Shown: piece after piece, positions 5,975-12,809 of the stretch
Position numbering within the stretch: position 1 is the first letter of the stretch
How the letters are laid out: the number at the start of each line of letters is the position of its first letter
Program-made: the position numbers and the translations under genes
The notes under the pieces: model-generated
The model's database searches: none
What the model was told of the DNA's origin: nothing
What the model saw: only the letters and a program-made list of their open reading frames with translations
DNA from: Silvimonas sp.
GTDB lineage: Bacteria > Pseudomonadota > Gammaproteobacteria > Burkholderiales > Chitinibacteraceae
Length of the DNA: 12,809 nt
NCBI GenBank assembly: GCA_030151005.1
Contig: JASLES010000281.1
Coordinates: forward strand, 1-12,809
Reading direction: 5' to 3'

Positions 5975-6886
5975 TCAGGCGTCGCTGGCCTGGCGCAAAT
6001 GGGCAAACAGCTTTTGGGCGGCCGGCGAACCGGTTTCGCCAGCGCGCGTGCACAGGCAAAGCTGGCGCTGCGCCCAGTGATCCGTGAGCGTCAACCCGAT
6101 CAGACCCAAGGACTGCACATAAGGCGTGGTCGCCGCGCGGGGCACCACACCCACCCCCAACCCGGCTGCGACCATGGCGCAGACGGCATCAAAACTGGTG
6201 ACCTGTACCAGCGGGCGCAGATCTCGCCCCGCCTGGGCTGCTTCTCGGGTCAGGCGCTCGTGCAGCGTGCTGTTGGCATGCAAACCCACCAGCGGGTAAT
6301 CGAGTGCCTCAATGAACGCCAGCTGCGCGCGCGCGGCCAGCGGGTGACCTGCTGGCACCACCAGTTGCAGCTCGTCTTGCCGAAACGGTGTGAAGCACAG
6401 CGCTGGCAGGTGCGGCAGCTCACTGACGATCCCCAGATCGGCCACGCCTGCCTGTACGGCCTGGGCGACATCCGCGCTGACCTGTTCCTGCAATTCCACA
6501 CGAATACCCGGGTGCAACTCGCGAAAGGCCACCAGCGCCCGCGGTAAAAACTCCACGATGGCCGAGATATTGGCAAACAGGCGGACATGACCAGTCATGC
6601 CGCTGGCGTAGTCGTGCAGTTCATCCTGCACATGACGGGCCTGATCCAGCAAATGAGTGGCGCGAGAACGCAATGCTTCGCCAGCCGGGGTCAGGCGCAC
6701 GCCACGTGCGTGGCGTTCTACCAGCGCGGCACCAAACTGTTTTTCCAGATCAGAAAGGCGCTTGCTCACGGCAGAGGGCACCAGATGATTGCGCTCTGCG
6801 GCGGCGGCAATGCTGCCGGTTTCGGCCAGTGCCACAATCAGCTCAAGGTCTTTCCAGTCAAAGCGGATAGGGGAATGGGTAGACAT
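5975..6886 (-). CDS. LysR family transcriptional regulator
   Basis: A 303-residue LysR-type regulator of normal length. The N-terminal winged helix-turn-helix spans about residues 9-70, with the typical sequence LELIVALAETGSIAAAAERNHL, SAVSKRLSDLEKQFG and RLTPAGEAL. A linker helix and a periplasmic-binding-like effector domain follow (about 93-300), including HVRLFANISAIVEFLPRAL and the DLGIV segment. The effector cannot be told from sequence. The start at 6886 fits the family N-terminus, but its Shine-Dalgarno is weak. The gene lies between a YIP1-like gene and a methyltransferase, all on the minus strand. There is no divergent partner, so the usual LysR target layout is missing. The downstream methyltransferase is a possible target. 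Confidence 0.93.
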   Translation of the reverse strand: MSTHSPIRFDWKDLELIVALAETGSIAAAAERNHLVPSAVSKRLSDLEKQFGAALVERHARGVRLTPAGEALRSRATHLLDQARHVQDELHDYASGMTGHVRLFANISAIVEFLPRALVAFRELHPGIRVELQEQVSADVAQAVQAGVADLGIVSELPHLPALCFTPFRQDELQLVVPAGHPLAARAQLAFIEALDYPLVGLHANSTLHERLTREAAQAGRDLRPLVQVTSFDAVCAMVAAGLGVGVVPRAATTPYVQSLGLIGLTLTDHWAQRQLCLCTRAGETGSPAAQKLFAHLRQASDA

Positions 6887-6908
6887 GCCTGCGCCTGCGT
6901 CGTGCTGC

Positions 6909-6923
6909 CCGGACGGCGTCCGG
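6909..6923 (-). repeat. 15-base perfect palindrome in the LysR gene leader
   Basis: CCGGACG, one centre base, CGTCCGG, placed 23-37 bases before the LysR-type start. It could be an operator (autorepression) or a leader hairpin. There is no T-run, so I do not call it a terminator for the upstream YIP1-like gene. Confidence 0.4.
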
Positions 6924-6972
6924 AAACAGGAAAACGCAGGCTAACAGGTTCATCAACAGCATGCCAAAGGCG

Positions 6973-7545
6973 TCAGCGGATAATCACCGGCAGTGCGGCA
7001 ATCACACCCAAAATGGCCCACGCACCCGCGCCGATCCACATGGTCAGCCAGGTCATGTCGCGGGTGTCTTCATCCCGCGCGTGGCCCAGCATGGCGGGAA
7101 TGCCGTGGTACAGCAGCATGCAGGCAATGGCCAGACCCAGTACACCGCACAGCAGGTTGAAAGCCACTACCGGCACAAACAGCGTTAGCGATGAGAGCCA
7201 CAACGGCACGGCGGCCAGGGTGGCTAGCAGGTAACTACTGTCGTGATCGGGTTTGTTCGTCAATTGGCGGGACAACAGGTCAATTACCCAGGCAATACCG
7301 CGCACAGAGATAAGCTCTGCGGCAAAGAACACCAGGGCCGTGATTAACCAATAACTGGATGGCGCATCCGGCGCATAAAAACTGCCGTGCATCATCCCCG
7401 CCCACGTGATCATTACGGCAGGCAAGACAGAGAGCGGTAAAACCAGTTTGAAAAATGTGCCGCGCGCCGTGGGGTGATGGGCGCGCAATTCATCCCAACC
7501 CGCGTGATCTGACACCAGCATGTGCGAATACGCAGAGATTTTCAT
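6973..7545 (-). CDS. YIP1-like integral membrane protein
   Basis: A 190-residue inner-membrane protein resembling the bacterial YIP1 family. A short soluble N-terminus ends in a W-x-x-L segment (GWDELRAHHP) common at this place. About five membrane segments follow (roughly residues 32-52, 65-85, 105-125, 128-148 and 165-188). The family has no settled biochemical role in bacteria. Three ATGs lie close together (7557, 7548 and 7545); I chose 7545 because GGAGG is five bases upstream, whereas it would sit too near 7548 and inside the coding region from 7557. It is divergent from glnS across about 230 bases. The stop is 86 bases before the LysR-type start, so co-transcription is possible. Confidence 0.75.
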   Translation of the reverse strand: MKISAYSHMLVSDHAGWDELRAHHPTARGTFFKLVLPLSVLPAVMITWAGMMHGSFYAPDAPSSYWLITALVFFAAELISVRGIAWVIDLLSRQLTNKPDHDSSYLLATLAAVPLWLSSLTLFVPVVAFNLLCGVLGLAIACMLLYHGIPAMLGHARDEDTRDMTWLTMWIGAGAWAILGVIAALPVIIR

Positions 7546-7567
7546 CATGTCCTCCATCTGGCATGCG

Positions 7568-7586
7568 GTTTTGCGCAGGGCAAAAC
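7568..7586 (-). repeat. Short hairpin in the YIP1-like gene leader
   Basis: GTTTTGC and GCAAAAC around a 5-base loop, 23 bases before the chosen start on the minus strand. Seven perfect pairs, no T-run after it. Possibly a leader hairpin; low significance. Confidence 0.3.
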
Positions 7587-7740
7587 ATCACGTTTATTGG
7601 ACTATGACTGCAGCATAAAGCTCTGTTTTAACGCTGTTTTCGTGGGAAAAATCCGACGGGTAGCAGCCAGCGCGCACATTCTGTTGCATGCCAGAAGGGG
7701 ATCATGGGCCGTGATGACCGGCTGTTGCGCTGTTTTCGGC

Positions 7741-7746
7741 TACAAT
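7741..7746 (+). promoter_or_regulatory. Possible -10 element of glnS
   Basis: TACAAT (5 of 6 to TATAAT) lies 31 bases before the chosen glnS start and would give a leader of about 25 bases. No good -35 hexamer is seen at 16-18 bases upstream, so the call is tentative. Confidence 0.35.
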
Positions 7747-7777
7747 CGTCTCTTTCGATCTTCCTATCTGCATGGTC

Positions 7778-9466
7778 ATGAGCAACGACGCCGCACCGGT
7801 TATCAGCAATTTCATCCGCAGCATCATCGATTCCGATCTGACATCGGGCAAGCGCGCCTCCGTGGTCACGCGCTTCCCGCCTGAGCCCAACGGCTATCTG
7901 CACGTGGGTCACGCCAAGTCGATCTGTCTGAACTTTGGCATCGCCCAGGATTATCAGGGCCAGTGCAATCTGCGCATGGACGACACCAATCCGGAAAAAG
8001 AAGAAGACGAATACATCAACGCCATCCAGGAAGATGTGCGTTGGCTGGGTTATGAGTGGAAAGGCGAGGTTCGCTACGCGTCCAATTATTTCGACCAGCT
8101 GTATGCCTACGCCGAAGAACTGATCAACGCCGGCAAAGCCTATGTGGACGATCTGACCCCGGAAGAAATGCGCCAGTACCGTGGCAACCTGAATGAACCA
8201 GGTAAAGAGAGCCCGTACCGAGCCCGCACGCCGGAAGAAAACCTGACGCTGTTCCGCCAGATGCGTGATGGCGCGTTTGCGGATGGCAGCAAGACGCTGC
8301 GCCTGAAAATCGACATGACGTCGGGCAACATCAACCTGCGTGATCCGGTGATCTACCGCATCCGCCGCGCAACCCACCATCAGACTGGCGACAAGTGGTG
8401 CATCTACCCGATGTATGACTACACCCACTGTATTTCTGATGCGCTGGAAGGCATTACCCATTCGCTGTGTACGCTGGAATTTGAAGACCACCGCCCGTTG
8501 TACGACTGGGTGCTGGACAACATCACCATTCCGGCTCACCCACAACAGATCGAGTTCTCTCGCCTGGAACTGCTGAGCGTGGTGACGTCCAAGCGCAAGC
8601 TCAAGCAACTGGTTGACGAAAAACTGGTGACCGGCTGGGACGACCCGCGCATGCCGACCATCAGTGGCATGCGTCGTCGTGGTTACAGCCCGGAAGGCAT
8701 CCGTTTGTTTGCACAACGCGCTGGCGTTTCCAAGACCCCGAACGTGGTCGAGTTTGCCTCGCTGGAAGGCGCCGTGCGGGAAACGCTGGAAGAAACCAGC
8801 CCACGCGTCATTGCCGTGCTGGATCCGATCAAGGTCACCCTCACCAATTTTGAAGAAGGCGTCACCGGCAGCCGTAGCGCACCGTTCCACCCGCACCATG
8901 AAGCCATGGGCGAGCGTGAAATCCCCATTGGCCGTGAGTTGTACATAGAACGGGAAGACTTCGCCGAAGTGCCGCCGCCCAAATGGCAACGTCTGACGCT
9001 GGGTGCCGAGGTTCGTCTGCGCTACTCCTACGTGATCAAGTGTGATGAAGTGATCAAGGACGCTGACGGCAACGTAGTGGAACTCAAGTGTTCGATTGAC
9101 CCGGACACGCTGGGCCAGAACCCTGTGGGCCGCAAGGTGAAAGGTGTGATCCACTGGATTGCCGCTCACCACGCCATTGAGGCCGAAGTGCGCATGTACG
9201 ATCGGCTGTTCACTGAGGCCCGCCCGGATGCTGTACGTGGCGCGGATGGCGAATATGTGGACTTCAAACAGTTCATCAACGCCCACTCACTCAAGGTCGT
9301 TACGGGCTATATCGAACCCGCTGTGCGCGATGCCGCGCCAGAAACGCGCTACCAGTTTGAACGCCTGGGTTACTTTGTGACGGATCGCAAAGATCACGTT
9401 GCGGGTGGCAAGCCGGTGTTCAACCGCACGGTCACGCTGCGCGACACCTGGGCCAGCAAGGAATAA
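7778..9466 (+). CDS. glnS: Glutaminyl-tRNA synthetase
   Basis: A 562-residue class I aminoacyl-tRNA synthetase that charges tRNA-Gln with glutamine in the cytoplasm. The length is close to E. coli GlnRS (554). The N-terminus NFIRSIIDSDL is typical. The HIGH motif appears as HVGH (residues 42-45) inside RFPPEPNGYLHVGHAKSICLNFG. The KMSKS motif appears as VTSKRKL (269-275). The catalytic domain also carries RMDDTNPEKE and the GlnRS-type anticodon-binding beta barrels follow from about residue 345. I prefer the ATG at 7778 (MSNDAA) to the one six bases earlier. Neither has a clear Shine-Dalgarno. It has its own terminator. Presence of GlnRS means glutamine charging is direct for at least this enzyme. 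Confidence 0.97.
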   Translation: MSNDAAPVISNFIRSIIDSDLTSGKRASVVTRFPPEPNGYLHVGHAKSICLNFGIAQDYQGQCNLRMDDTNPEKEEDEYINAIQEDVRWLGYEWKGEVRYASNYFDQLYAYAEELINAGKAYVDDLTPEEMRQYRGNLNEPGKESPYRARTPEENLTLFRQMRDGAFADGSKTLRLKIDMTSGNINLRDPVIYRIRRATHHQTGDKWCIYPMYDYTHCISDALEGITHSLCTLEFEDHRPLYDWVLDNITIPAHPQQIEFSRLELLSVVTSKRKLKQLVDEKLVTGWDDPRMPTISGMRRRGYSPEGIRLFAQRAGVSKTPNVVEFASLEGAVRETLEETSPRVIAVLDPIKVTLTNFEEGVTGSRSAPFHPHHEAMGEREIPIGRELYIEREDFAEVPPPKWQRLTLGAEVRLRYSYVIKCDEVIKDADGNVVELKCSIDPDTLGQNPVGRKVKGVIHWIAAHHAIEAEVRMYDRLFTEARPDAVRGADGEYVDFKQFINAHSLKVVTGYIEPAVRDAAPETRYQFERLGYFVTDRKDHVAGGKPVFNRTVTLRDTWASKE

Positions 9467-9493
9467 ACGGGCCGCGCGCCCACGTAGCAAAAG

Positions 9494-9539
9494 ACTGCCG
9501 GACCCGGTTCATAAAAAAACCGGCCCGGCAGTTTGTTTA
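9494..9539 (+). terminator. Rho-independent terminator of glnS
   Basis: A 15-pair stem with one small bulge: ACTGCCGG plus CCGGTT on the left (9494-9509) and AACCGG plus CCGGCAGT on the right (9518-9532). The loop is A-rich and the stem is followed by TTGTTT. It begins 27 bases after the glnS stop. Confidence 0.85.
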
Positions 9540-9590
9540 TCCAGCACCAGAAAACACCAAAAAACTGCAAAACCCAAAGAGGGGATGATC

Positions 9591-10067
9591 ATGAAACGCA
9601 CTTTGCTGGCGCTGCTGCTGGCGATAGCTGCCGCGGGCATACACGCGGCCGATGTCACCGTAGAACCAGAGGCAGATGCCACCGACAGCGCCGCGCCGGC
9701 CGATGCCAGCGCCAGGCTGCCACTGCCCAAAACCATCTATCGGGGCCGTGTGGGTGAAGCACCCGTGCAGGTGGTGTTTGGTTTTCTGGGCGATCACGCC
9801 GGCAATGAGGTTGGCTTGTTCGACTACAGCAAACTCTCGCTCAATCAACGGGCCAGCGGGAAAGACCTGCAACATGCCGAGATCGACGTCACCATGAATG
9901 GCGCGCTGGAAAACGCCCGCAGCGCTTTGCGCTATCACGTGGTGCTCGACTACGCCGACAAAACCTGGTTTATCAGTGCCGTTCGCCAGGACTGGCAATG
10001 CAACAACGCCAGAGGCTGGACGCAGCGGCCCTGCAAAACCGCACAGCCGCAGCCAGAGGCCGAATAA
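9591..10067 (+). CDS. Small secreted protein of unknown function
   Basis: A 158-residue protein I do not recognise. Residues 1-19 form a Sec signal peptide (MKRTLLALLLAIAAAG, cleavage probably after I-H-A), so it is likely periplasmic. The start of the mature chain is acidic and Ala-rich (about 21-42), a disordered-looking linker. A folded part follows (about 47-135), with beta-strand-like runs APVQVVFGFLG, AEIDVTMNGAL and RYHVVLDYADKTWFISAVR. C137 and C148 in a WQC-x10-C arrangement near the end could form a disulfide. ATG 9591 has AGAGGGG six bases upstream; ATG 9585 would add only two residues. It lies between two terminators and is a single-gene transcript. The frame is open upstream to 9399, but that part overlaps glnS. 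Confidence 0.8.
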   Translation: MKRTLLALLLAIAAAGIHAADVTVEPEADATDSAAPADASARLPLPKTIYRGRVGEAPVQVVFGFLGDHAGNEVGLFDYSKLSLNQRASGKDLQHAEIDVTMNGALENARSALRYHVVLDYADKTWFISAVRQDWQCNNARGWTQRPCKTAQPQPEAE

Positions 10068-10092
10068 ACGGTAAACCATACCCAGGCAAGAC

Positions 10093-10127
10093 AAGGCGCA
10101 GACTGACCGGTCTGCGCCTTTTTCTTT
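10093..10127 (+). terminator. Rho-independent terminator of the secreted protein gene
   Basis: Perfect 11-pair stem AAGGCGCAGAC/GTCTGCGCCTT (10093-10103 and 10110-10120) with a 6-base loop, followed by TTTCTTT. It lies 25 bases after the stop codon. Confidence 0.92.
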
Positions 10128-10133
10128 GGCAGA

Positions 10134-10161
10134 TTCACAGGCCGGTGCGTCTGCATATAAA
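10134..10161 (+). promoter_or_regulatory. Predicted sigma70-type promoter of the ABC transporter-hemE unit
   Basis: TTCACA (10134-10139, 5 of 6), a 16-base spacer, then TATAAA (10156-10161, 5 of 6). It lies just after the preceding terminator. Transcription would start near 10168, leaving a leader of about 85 bases before the transporter ATG. Confidence 0.55.
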
Positions 10162-10252
10162 TGGTATTAGCCAGTGCTGGTGCACCAGACCAGTCCATCA
10201 CCCGTTTGCATTGTCATGACCGCATTTTCAAACGCGGCGCCAGGGGCAAGGC

Positions 10253-11989
10253 ATGACAGATGAACACGCAACGTTGCCGGTCTCGGCGTCCAGAAACACC
10301 CGCCATTTACTGGCGAACTTCTGGCGGTTATGTCGGCCCTTCTGGCTGAACCGTGAACACGCCTGGCAAGCCTGGGGCTTGCTGGTGGTGATTTTGTCGC
10401 TAACGGGTGGGTCCATTTACATCAGCAAGTGGTACAACACCTGGCAGGGCGAGTTGTACAACGCACTGCAAGTGCTGGATTACGCCGCCTTCAAGCGACT
10501 GGTGGTGGAGTTCTGCTGGCTGGCCGGCGCCACCATCCTGGTTGGTGTCTACAACAGCTACTTTCAGCAAATGTTGCAGATCATCTGGCGACGCTGGCTG
10601 ACGCGTTCTTTGCTGGAGCAATGGCTCGACAAGCAAAATTTCTATCGGCTGCAATTGACCGATCACAAAACCGATAACCCGGATCAGCGGATTGCCGAAG
10701 ACGTGGACGAGTTTGTGACTCGTTCATTGAACCTGTTTCTGACCACGCTCAATGACCTGGGTACGCTGGTCACATTCTCGTTTGTGCTATGGGGGCTGAC
10801 CGGGCCATTGCGTCTGCTGCTATTGGGGCACGATCTCAATATTCCCGGTTACATGTTCTGGGTGGCCCTGCTGTATGCGGTGGTCGGGACGGTGATTACT
10901 TTCTGGATTGGCGTGCCGCTGGTACGGCTCAATTTCTTCCAGCAACGCTATGAAGCGGATTTTCGTTACGGCCTCGTGCGCCTGCGGGAGAACGCCGATG
11001 CCGTGGCCATGTACAAAGGGGAGCAGCAGGAAACCGCAGTGCTGGCGCAACGCTTTAGTCACGTCATGAGTAATTTCTGGTTGCTGATGAAAAAGCGCAA
11101 ATCGCTGGGGCTCTACGTCAGCTCTTATGCTCAGTTATCCACCCTGTTTCCGCTGGTGGTCATGGCGCCGCAGGTGTTTGCCAAACAGATCACGCTGGGC
11201 GTCTACATGCAGATTGCCGATGCGTTTTCTCAGGTGCAAAGTGCCATGTCGAGCATCACCAACAATTTTACCGAGTGGGCGCGCTGGAAATCCGTCGTAG
11301 ACCGGCTTTCCACTTTTCAGTCCGGGCTGGACCAGGTTGCCGTGATGCCCCGCCTGCAACCGGCACGCAGCGGCACGGACATGCAGGCCCATCTGCAAAC
11401 GGTCAGTAAACCAGATGGTGAAGTGCTGCTGGCGGATGTTGCCTGGTCGCTCAAACCCGGTGACCGGCTGATGATTTGCGGGCGCTCCGGGTCAGGCAAA
11501 TCTACGTTGTTGCGCGCGTTAGCGGGTATCTGGCCGTATGCCGCGGGGCAGCTTGCTTACCCGGAAACCGGCAACACCTTGTTCCTGCCGCAAAGGCCGT
11601 ATTTGCCGCTTGGCACACTGCGCGAGGCTATGTATTATCCATGCCCCTCGCGCCTGGACGATGTTGAACTTGCGCCCTTGCTGGCGCTGGCGGGGCTGAC
11701 GCACCTGACGCCGCATCTGGATCAGCGGGACATGTGGGCGCATATCCTGAGTGTGGGTGAGCAGCAGCGGGTGGCCTTGCTGCGTGCGTTACTCAATCCG
11801 CCGGCGGTTTTGCTGATGGATGAAGCGACTTCCGCACTGGATGCCCAAAGCGAACAGACCTTCTATCAAGCCCTGGTCGAGCGCTTGCCCGACAGCATTG
11901 TGGTATCGGTGGCGCACGGTAATGAATTAAGGCCTTACCACAACAAGGTGTTATCCTGCACGGCGCCGGGAGCGTGGCAAATGGCCTGA
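10253..11989 (+). CDS. ABC transporter, fused permease-ATPase (SbmA/BacA/YddA-like)
   Basis: A 578-residue half transporter that would work as a homodimer in the inner membrane. The N-terminal membrane domain (about residues 30-345) has the ABC_membrane_2 (ABCD/SbmA-BacA) hallmark FYRLQLTDHKTDNPDQRIAED around 130-150, and EADFRYGLVRLRENADAVA near 234-252. The ATPase domain (about 385-575) has Walker A GRSGSGKST (410-418), Q446 in the Q-loop, signature LSVGEQQR (499-506), Walker B VLLMDEATSALD (519-530) and H-loop H555 in SVAHGNEL. All catalytic residues are present. Relatives include E. coli YddA and mycobacterial Rv1819c, the latter reported to import cobalamin and hydrophilic peptides; the cargo here is unknown. 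An AGGGG-type site precedes the ATG. hemE follows after 28 bases with no terminator between. Confidence 0.9.
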   Translation: MTDEHATLPVSASRNTRHLLANFWRLCRPFWLNREHAWQAWGLLVVILSLTGGSIYISKWYNTWQGELYNALQVLDYAAFKRLVVEFCWLAGATILVGVYNSYFQQMLQIIWRRWLTRSLLEQWLDKQNFYRLQLTDHKTDNPDQRIAEDVDEFVTRSLNLFLTTLNDLGTLVTFSFVLWGLTGPLRLLLLGHDLNIPGYMFWVALLYAVVGTVITFWIGVPLVRLNFFQQRYEADFRYGLVRLRENADAVAMYKGEQQETAVLAQRFSHVMSNFWLLMKKRKSLGLYVSSYAQLSTLFPLVVMAPQVFAKQITLGVYMQIADAFSQVQSAMSSITNNFTEWARWKSVVDRLSTFQSGLDQVAVMPRLQPARSGTDMQAHLQTVSKPDGEVLLADVAWSLKPGDRLMICGRSGSGKSTLLRALAGIWPYAAGQLAYPETGNTLFLPQRPYLPLGTLREAMYYPCPSRLDDVELAPLLALAGLTHLTPHLDQRDMWAHILSVGEQQRVALLRALLNPPAVLLMDEATSALDAQSEQTFYQALVERLPDSIVVSVAHGNELRPYHNKVLSCTAPGAWQMA

Positions 11990-12017
11990 GCCCGGGGTCA
12001 CCACAACAGGTTGAGAT

Positions 12018-12809
12018 ATGGCAACTGCACTGAAGAATGATGTTTTTCTGCGCGCCCTGATGCGCGAACCGGTTCCGTACACCCCGGTGTGGCTGATGCG
12101 TCAGGCCGGCCGCTATCTGCCGGAATACCGTGCCACCCGCGCAAAAGCGGGTTCTTTTCTCAATCTGTGTAAATCAAAAGAACTGGCGACTGAGGTCACA
12201 TTGCAGCCGCTGGAGCGGTTTGAGCTGGATGCCGCCATTTTGTTTTCTGACATCCTGACCGTGCCGGATGCCATGGGTCTGGGTTTGTCTTTTGCCGAAG
12301 GTGAGGGCCCCCGTTTTGCCCACCCGCTGCGGGACGAAACCGCCATTCGCAAACTGGCTGTGCCAGATGTGGGCGCTGAACTGCAATATGTCTTTGATGC
12401 CGTCAGCAGCATTCGCAAAGCGCTGGATGGCCGCGTACCGCTGATTGGTTTTTCCGGCAGCCCGTTTACGCTGGCCTGCTACATGATTGAAGGCAGTGGC
12501 TCTGACAGCTACAGCAACGTTAAAACCATGCTGTATGACCGTCCGGACCTGTTGCACCACATTCTGGATATCAACGCCCGCACCGTGATCGACTATCTGA
12601 ACGCCCAGGTAGATGCAGGCGCGCAAGCGCTGATGATTTTTGATACCTGGGGTGGTGCGCTGGCGGCTGGCAAATATCAGGAGTTCTCGCTGGCTTACAT
12701 GCAGCGCGTGGTAGCTGGTTTGAAGCGCGAGGCCGACGGCCGTCGGGTACCGGTGATCCTGTTTACCAAAGGCGGCGGCCTGTGGCTGGAAAACATGGCC
12801 GCCACCGGG
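12018..12809 (+). CDS. hemE: Uroporphyrinogen decarboxylase (partial)
   Basis: The first 264 residues of HemE; the family is about 355 residues, so roughly three quarters is present and the rest is beyond the right edge. The enzyme removes four carboxyl groups from uroporphyrinogen III to give coproporphyrinogen III in haem synthesis, in the cytoplasm. Signature 1, PVWLMRQAGRYLPEYR, is at residues 23-38, and signature 2, GFSGSPFTLACYMIEG, is at 144-159. The catalytic Asp is D78 in FSDILTVPDAMG, and the substrate-site Tyr is in CYMIEG. The ATG at 12018 has CAGG seven bases upstream. Only 28 bases separate it from the ABC transporter stop and no terminator is seen, so it is probably transcribed from the transporter promoter. 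Confidence 0.97.
   Translation, partial: MATALKNDVFLRALMREPVPYTPVWLMRQAGRYLPEYRATRAKAGSFLNLCKSKELATEVTLQPLERFELDAAILFSDILTVPDAMGLGLSFAEGEGPRFAHPLRDETAIRKLAVPDVGAELQYVFDAVSSIRKALDGRVPLIGFSGSPFTLACYMIEGSGSDSYSNVKTMLYDRPDLLHHILDINARTVIDYLNAQVDAGAQALMIFDTWGGALAAGKYQEFSLAYMQRVVAGLKREADGRRVPVILFTKGGGLWLENMAATG

Noticed and set aside
7628..9286. A 552-codon open frame on the minus strand opposite glnS
   Set aside because: It lies fully antisense to a clear GlnRS with all motifs. Its translation has no recognisable domain and looks like the mirror of codon bias in a well-expressed gene.
1..12809. Mobile elements, CRISPR arrays, toxin-antitoxin or phage-defence genes
   Set aside because: I looked for transposases, terminal repeats, regularly spaced repeats and small paired toxin-antitoxin frames on both strands and saw none; gene content is of chromosomal housekeeping and envelope type.

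Overview
The window reads as ordinary chromosomal DNA of a Gram-negative proteobacterium. GC content is moderate to high. There is a PqiAB-type envelope lipid-transport locus, a glutaminyl-tRNA synthetase and hemE. The protein sequences look most like Betaproteobacteria, possibly the Neisseriales/Chitinibacter side, but that placement is an impression and was not tested by any search. Genes are tightly packed: no gene-free stretch exceeds about 250 bases. I see no tRNA, rRNA, insertion sequence, CRISPR array, prophage or attachment site.

Left part, all on the minus strand (1-6886 and 6973-7545, apart from one plus-strand gene). A paraquat-inducible (Pqi) operon starts at 2461 and runs off the left edge. 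Here pqiA is split into two half-size, translationally overlapping genes, followed by pqiB with three MCE domains (partial). A strong bidirectional terminator at 2656-2690 separates it from a ZIP/GufA-type metal transporter (2712-3590). The transporter's promoter region is the richest regulatory stretch in the window: a Fur-like box inside the predicted promoter spacer, an OxyR/LysR-type ATAG-N7-CTAT palindrome centred near -65, and a 45-base inverted repeat enclosing that palindrome. Upstream is a dienelactone hydrolase family gene (3728-4465), divergent from a small glyoxalase/bleomycin-resistance-fold gene (4608-5018, plus strand) that has its own terminator. Back on the minus strand come a SAM-dependent methyltransferase (5072-5848), a LysR-family regulator (5975-6886) and a YIP1-like membrane protein (6973-7545).

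Right part, all on the plus strand: glnS (7778-9466) with a terminator, a small secreted protein of unknown function (9591-10067) with a terminator, then an SbmA/BacA/YddA-like fused permease-ATPase ABC transporter (10253-11989) with a good sigma70-type promoter, and 28 bases later hemE (12018 to the right edge, partial). The last two are probably co-transcribed.

I did not find an obviously new multi-gene system. The observations most worth following are the regulatory architecture and altered metal-site residues of the ZIP transporter, the split pqiA, and the pairing of an ABCD-type ABC transporter with hemE.
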